In this document: piece by piece, positions 12,657-15,636 of the stretch
How the letters are laid out: the number at the start of each line of letters is the position of its first letter
How positions within the stretch are numbered: position 1 is the stretch's first letter
Origin: CAYNDL01 sp964396115
GTDB lineage: Bacteria; Patescibacteriota; Andersenbacteria; UBA10190; CAIZMI01
Length of the DNA: 15,636 nt
Direction of reading: 5' to 3'
Assembly: GCA_964396115.1 (NCBI GenBank)
Contig: CAYNDL010000021.1
Coordinates: 1 to 15,636, forward strand
Made by a program: the position numbers and the translations under genes
The notes under the pieces: model-generated
What the model was told of the DNA's origin: nothing
Seen by the model: the letters and a program-made list of their open reading frames with translations, nothing else
Database searches by the model: none

Positions 12657-14402
12657 ATGGCAACATCAGCAGATCTTCGTCCCCAACTACCCCAAAAGAA
12701 ACCAAAACAAGTCGGGGTGGCTCGTTCAACCCAAGAAGACTTTAAGAAAGGTAAGAAGGAATTAGCCTCTACCCTAAAAAAGCTTGAACGCGAAGAGGAA
12801 GAAGTATTGGCAATGCAGAAGGCGGAAAGTCTAGGGGTTCCTTATATAAATTTATTAGGATTTCCGATCAACACCGATAGCCTTGCTTTGGTAAGAGAAG
12901 AAGACGCACGGAACGCGAAAGCAGTAATTTTTTGGCAGCAAGGTAAAGATCTACGGTTAGGCGCTCTCGACCCCACGTCACGCCCGGTTAAAGATATTGA
13001 GAATGAATTAGTCGACCGTGACGGTTTTCATGTCAGGCGTTTTCTTATCTCACCGAGAAGCTTAGATCTGGCACTTCAGCTCTACACGCGAGTCACTTAC
13101 ACCCAGGAAGGAAAGAAAGATCGGTACATGGACTTACCAACCGAGGAGCTCGAGATCTTCGAACGCGAAATAAAAAACCTCAGGGAATTAGGGAAACGCA
13201 TAACAGAACTACCAACCACTGAAGTCTTGAACACGATAGTTGCCGGCGCAGTTAAAACAAAGTCTTCTGATATTCACGTGGAACCCAAGGAAGGATACGC
13301 CCGCCTGCGTTACCGAATCGACGGAGTTCTTCAAGATATTACGAATTTTTCTTTGGATGGATACAAAAAACTACTGTCGCGCATGAAAGTCTTGGCCGCT
13401 TTAAAACTAAATGTGCACGAGACTCCCCAAGACGGGTCTTTCGTTATCCAATCTTCAGGCATGGTAATCGACGTCCGTGTTTCAATCCTGCCAGGAGGAT
13501 TCGGCGAAAACATCGTCTGCCGTTTACTCGACCGGAATATGTCGGTCGTAAGCATTGAGGATCTGGGAATGAAACAACGCGATATTGAACTCATTAGGAA
13601 GGTACTTAAGAAACCTGATGGCATGATTTTAAACACCGGTCCCACGGGATCAGGTAAGACCACGACATTAGCGGCCTTCATACAACACGTGAATTCCCCA
13701 GACTTAAAGATCATCACTCTGGAAGACCCGATCGAATATCGCATTCCCGGAGTTGAACAAACTCAAGTTAATGATGCAGAAGGATACACCTTTAGCGCTG
13801 GACTTCGTTCTATTCTCCGTCAGGATCCTGATATTATCCTCGTCGGTGAAATCCGCGATACTGACACAGCAGAGACAGCGATGCATGCTGCCCTTACTGG
13901 TCATTTAGTTTTTTCCACTCTCCACACCAATGACGCGCCAGGAGCGATTCCTCGCCTAATCGATATGGGAGTAAGGCCATTCATCATTGCTCCAGCAGTA
14001 AACGCCATTATCGCCCAGCGTCTTGTACGCCGCGTTTGTCCAAAGTGCTCGCAGGAGTATGCACCAGACCAATCAGAAAAAGAAAAGGTTATAAAAATCA
14101 TGTCAGGTGTACAGAAAGAAATATTTGACCCAGCCACTCTTGATAAGCCCGATTTGAAATTTAAAAAGGCAGTAGGATGTGACGCCTGCAACAACAGCGG
14201 TTACCACGGACGCATCGCGGTTTTTGAAATCTATTCCATGGAAGGAGAAGTGGAACAACTGACAATTGATGGAGCAGATACTAACCAAATCAGAGAAGCC
14301 GCTCTTAGACAAGGAATGACAACGATTACCCAGGACGCAGTCCTGAAAATGTTGTCCGGGATGACAACCTTGGATGAAGTTGGTCGCGTAGGCGAAGTTT
14401 AA
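12657..14402 (+). CDS. pilB: Type IV pilus assembly / type II secretion ATPase (PilB/GspE family)
   Basis: The 581-residue hexameric ATPase powers pilus extension at the cytoplasmic face of the membrane. A Lys/Glu-rich N-terminal segment (about 26-50), possibly coiled, precedes a divergent N-terminal domain. The SSDIHVEP motif (203-210) begins the N2 domain. The motor has Walker A GPTGSGKTT (328-336, K334), the Asp box ITLEDPIEYR (353-362), Walker B DIILVGEIRD (392-401) and the His box STLHTNDAPGA (420-430). A zinc site uses C461, C464, C508 and C511. These features mark the extension ATPase (PilB/GspE) rather than PilT, which lacks the zinc site and is shorter. The gene is separated from other pilus genes here, and the next gene has its own promoter. 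Confidence 0.94.
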   Translation: MATSADLRPQLPQKKPKQVGVARSTQEDFKKGKKELASTLKKLEREEEEVLAMQKAESLGVPYINLLGFPINTDSLALVREEDARNAKAVIFWQQGKDLRLGALDPTSRPVKDIENELVDRDGFHVRRFLISPRSLDLALQLYTRVTYTQEGKKDRYMDLPTEELEIFEREIKNLRELGKRITELPTTEVLNTIVAGAVKTKSSDIHVEPKEGYARLRYRIDGVLQDITNFSLDGYKKLLSRMKVLAALKLNVHETPQDGSFVIQSSGMVIDVRVSILPGGFGENIVCRLLDRNMSVVSIEDLGMKQRDIELIRKVLKKPDGMILNTGPTGSGKTTTLAAFIQHVNSPDLKIITLEDPIEYRIPGVEQTQVNDAEGYTFSAGLRSILRQDPDIILVGEIRDTDTAETAMHAALTGHLVFSTLHTNDAPGAIPRLIDMGVRPFIIAPAVNAIIAQRLVRRVCPKCSQEYAPDQSEKEKVIKIMSGVQKEIFDPATLDKPDLKFKKAVGCDACNNSGYHGRIAVFEIYSMEGEVEQLTIDGADTNQIREAALRQGMTTITQDAVLKMLSGMTTLDEVGRVGEV

Positions 14403-14430
14403 TAGACATTTTATCCCGTTGCGCTATGAT
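14403..14430 (+). promoter_or_regulatory. Promoter of the dihydroorotase-like gene (TAGACA-N16-TATGAT)
   Basis: TAGACA (14403-14408) and TATGAT (14425-14430) each match 5 of 6 consensus positions with a 16-base spacer. This is the best sigma-70-type promoter in the window. The predicted start is near 14437, giving a leader of about 74 bases, unlike the leaderless neighbours. Confidence 0.6.
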
Positions 14431-14438
14431 GGCCGGTT

Positions 14439-14455
14439 ATAGGGTCATACCCTAT
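14439..14455. repeat. Perfect inverted repeat at the predicted transcription start of the dihydroorotase-like gene
   Basis: ATAGGGT and ACCCTAT are perfect 7-base arms around CAT, placed at about +3 to +19 of the predicted transcript. It could be an operator for a repressor or a 5' stem-loop in the mRNA. No T-run follows, so it is unlikely to be a terminator for pilB. Confidence 0.5.
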
Positions 14456-14510
14456 GTTCTTTACCTACAAGGGGATCGGTCGGACCCGTTTGTAAACAGG
14501 AGAATGGATC

Positions 14511-15527
14511 TTGGTCAGGAAGTACGTGCAACGACGGCCGGATGACTTCAATGTCAATTTCCGGCAAGGCGCGGTTTTTAGGACCGCCGTCAGACACACA
14601 GGCAAGTATTTTGCCAGGGCACTAGTAATGCCCAGCTGCGAACCACCACTTCTGTCTGCTTCGGATGTGGAACGGTATCTCTGGCAAGTTAGAACGGAGG
14701 GAGGAGATAAGAGACCGGGAACAGTCTTGGCGGCCATGAGAATCACACCCACGACCACGCCCCGCATGATTAGTGAGGCAAAGGATGTCATTGCCGCTGC
14801 TGCTATCTACATGTCGGATTTCGGAGAAACAGTTGCAGATGTCCTGGCTGGAATCGGACAACAACACGACACACTGAAGGAGTTGCAGGACGCCAACATC
14901 GTACTAAGTCTGCACGGGGATCTCGGAGGAGAATTTTGCCTAGACCGCGAGAAAAGGGCTTCAATAGTTCTTGTTGAGCTGGCCCGAATGTTTCCAAGAC
15001 TACGGATGGTTATGGAGACCATCTCTACTGAAGAGACCGTCACTCTGGTCGAACAACTCCCTTCTACGGTCGCCGCAACTATCACTGCCCAGCATTTGCT
15101 ACTCACTTTGCAGGACATCCTCGGTAAGTGCATGAAAAGCCATCTTTTCTGTCATCCCCTTCCGAGATATCCCGAGGACCGTAATGCTCTACGCCGGGCG
15201 GCGATGAGCGGAAACCCGAAGTTCTTTTTTGGTTCTGGCTCTATGCCTCTGCTGAAGAAAGCCAAGATCAACGGCTGCTGTCAGCCTGGTGTTTATTCGA
15301 GCCCCGTTTCCTTCCCCATTCTCTTGCAGATTTTCGAGGAGGAAGGAGAACTGCCCAAACTGGAGGACTTCACTTCCAAATTCGGAGCCCAGCACTACGG
15401 TATGAAACCTAACCAAGGCCAGCTAGCGCTGATCGCGAGTGAATGCAAGGTTGCCTCCGAATACGAAGGACCAATCATTCCTTTGTACGCGGGCAAGACA
15501 CTCGATTGGGAGTTGAGTGTCGGCTAG
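14511..15527 (+). CDS. Class II dihydroorotase (PyrC)-like protein with lost active site (predicted pseudoenzyme)
   Basis: The 338-residue protein aligns along its whole length with PyrC (E. coli 348), which closes carbamoyl-aspartate to dihydroorotate in pyrimidine synthesis. RRPDDF (8-13), ALVMP (37-41), LHGDL (134-138), ATITAQHL (189-196), the FFFGSGS segment (238-244) and the C-terminal AGKTLDWELS all correspond. The metal site is not kept. The HxH pair is N14 and N16, the carboxylated Lys position is A98, the His177 position is T170 and the Asp250 position is G243; only H135 remains. Substrate residues are mixed: R18 is kept, but the Asn44 and His254 equivalents are S42 and L247. The frame is intact, so the protein is probably made but is not a dihydroorotase. 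TTG 14511 is the start: AGGAG (14498-14502) lies eight bases before it, and an in-frame stop lies just upstream. G+C is 53% in a 240-base sample. Confidence 0.8.
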   Translation: MVRKYVQRRPDDFNVNFRQGAVFRTAVRHTGKYFARALVMPSCEPPLLSASDVERYLWQVRTEGGDKRPGTVLAAMRITPTTTPRMISEAKDVIAAAAIYMSDFGETVADVLAGIGQQHDTLKELQDANIVLSLHGDLGGEFCLDREKRASIVLVELARMFPRLRMVMETISTEETVTLVEQLPSTVAATITAQHLLLTLQDILGKCMKSHLFCHPLPRYPEDRNALRRAAMSGNPKFFFGSGSMPLLKKAKINGCCQPGVYSSPVSFPILLQIFEEEGELPKLEDFTSKFGAQHYGMKPNQGQLALIASECKVASEYEGPIIPLYAGKTLDWELSVG

Positions 15528-15538
15528 TTCCGCACACA

Positions 15539-15559
15539 CCCGCTCAATGAGCGGGTTTT
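15539..15559 (+). terminator. Intrinsic terminator after the dihydroorotase-like gene
   Basis: CCCGCTC (15539-15545) and GAGCGGG (15549-15555) form a perfect 7-base stem with loop AAT, followed by TTTTCTT. It begins 11 bases after the stop codon. Confidence 0.9.
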
Positions 15560-15636
15560 CTTATTAGGATAGCGCAGAGGGATAGGGCAACTAAAAAACA
15601 AAGCACTGAAGCGAGAGCACGCGATCTTTTCCAAAA
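15544..15636 (-). CDS. Possible C-terminus of a minus-strand membrane protein, cut by window edge
   Basis: One minus-strand frame is open from the right edge to a TGA at 15544-15546. It encodes 30 residues with a hydrophobic stretch (ALASVLCFLVALSLCAILI) followed by basic RKPAH, as in a terminal membrane helix. Its stop would lie inside the terminator stem. This is short and could be chance; another minus frame is also open here. Confidence 0.25.
   Translation of the reverse strand, partial: FWKRSRALASVLCFLVALSLCAILIRKPAH

Noticed and set aside
14491..14502. GTTTGTAAAC dyad next to the Shine-Dalgarno site, considered as a riboswitch or sequestering hairpin
   Set aside because: The arms are only four A/T-rich bases with a two-base loop, which is too short to form a stable hairpin; I see no riboswitch core motif in the leader.
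14465..14791. Minus-strand open frame of 108 residues antisense to the dihydroorotase-like gene and its leader
   Set aside because: The plus-strand gene has full-length homology to PyrC plus promoter, Shine-Dalgarno site and terminator; the antisense frame has no supporting signal.
1..15636. tRNA, rRNA, CRISPR array, insertion sequence or prophage
   Set aside because: No cloverleaf-like segment, no regularly spaced repeats, and no transposase, integrase or phage gene could be seen on either strand.

Overview
The window looks like bacterial chromosomal DNA, most likely from a Candidate Phyla Radiation (Patescibacteria, Parcubacteria-like) genome. This is inferred from compact coding, short gaps and gene content: full-length PolA, MutM, HolA, a DUF3048 membrane protein, a degenerate DHH-family protein and PilB. 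No 16S rRNA or other decisive marker is present, so the assignment rests on style and content only. I see no tRNA, rRNA, CRISPR array, transposase or integrase.

Layout from left to right. A partial NAD-dependent sugar epimerase/dehydratase (minus) runs off the left edge and diverges from truB (plus), followed by rpsT (plus) with a clear terminator. A minus-strand operon mutM > DUF3048 > holA converges on rpsT. A single small plus-strand gene of unknown function (5084-5407), with its own Shine-Dalgarno site and terminator, sits between this operon and the next minus-strand operon, uppP > tsaE > polA. Divergent from uppP is a DHH-family protein without its metal ligands. It ends tail-to-tail, sharing TTAA, with a tandem pair of PfkB-family kinases (minus). 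Only 53 bases separate the first kinase from the divergent pilB gene (type IV pilus motor). Last comes an intact gene related to class II dihydroorotase (PyrC) that has lost most of its active site. It has its own promoter, a 5' inverted repeat, a Shine-Dalgarno site and a terminator.

Functionally, the core genes cover RNA modification and translation (truB, rpsT, tsaE), replication and base-excision repair (holA, polA, mutM), lipid-carrier recycling for the cell wall (uppP), surface polysaccharide (epimerase) and pili (pilB). Three proteins look like enzymes that have lost catalysis, wholly or in one domain: the DHH-like protein, the dihydroorotase-like protein, and the 3'-5' exonuclease domain of PolA.

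Two expression styles are visible. Six genes (epimerase, truB, rpsT, DHH-like, first pfkB, pilB) have a -10-like hexamer 6-10 bases before the start codon and mostly no Shine-Dalgarno site, which suggests leaderless mRNAs. The 107-aa orphan and the dihydroorotase-like gene instead have good Shine-Dalgarno sites, perfect intrinsic terminators and higher GC (about 53-54% in hand-counted 240-base samples, against 42% in a polA sample and 48% in a pilB sample). They may be later arrivals.
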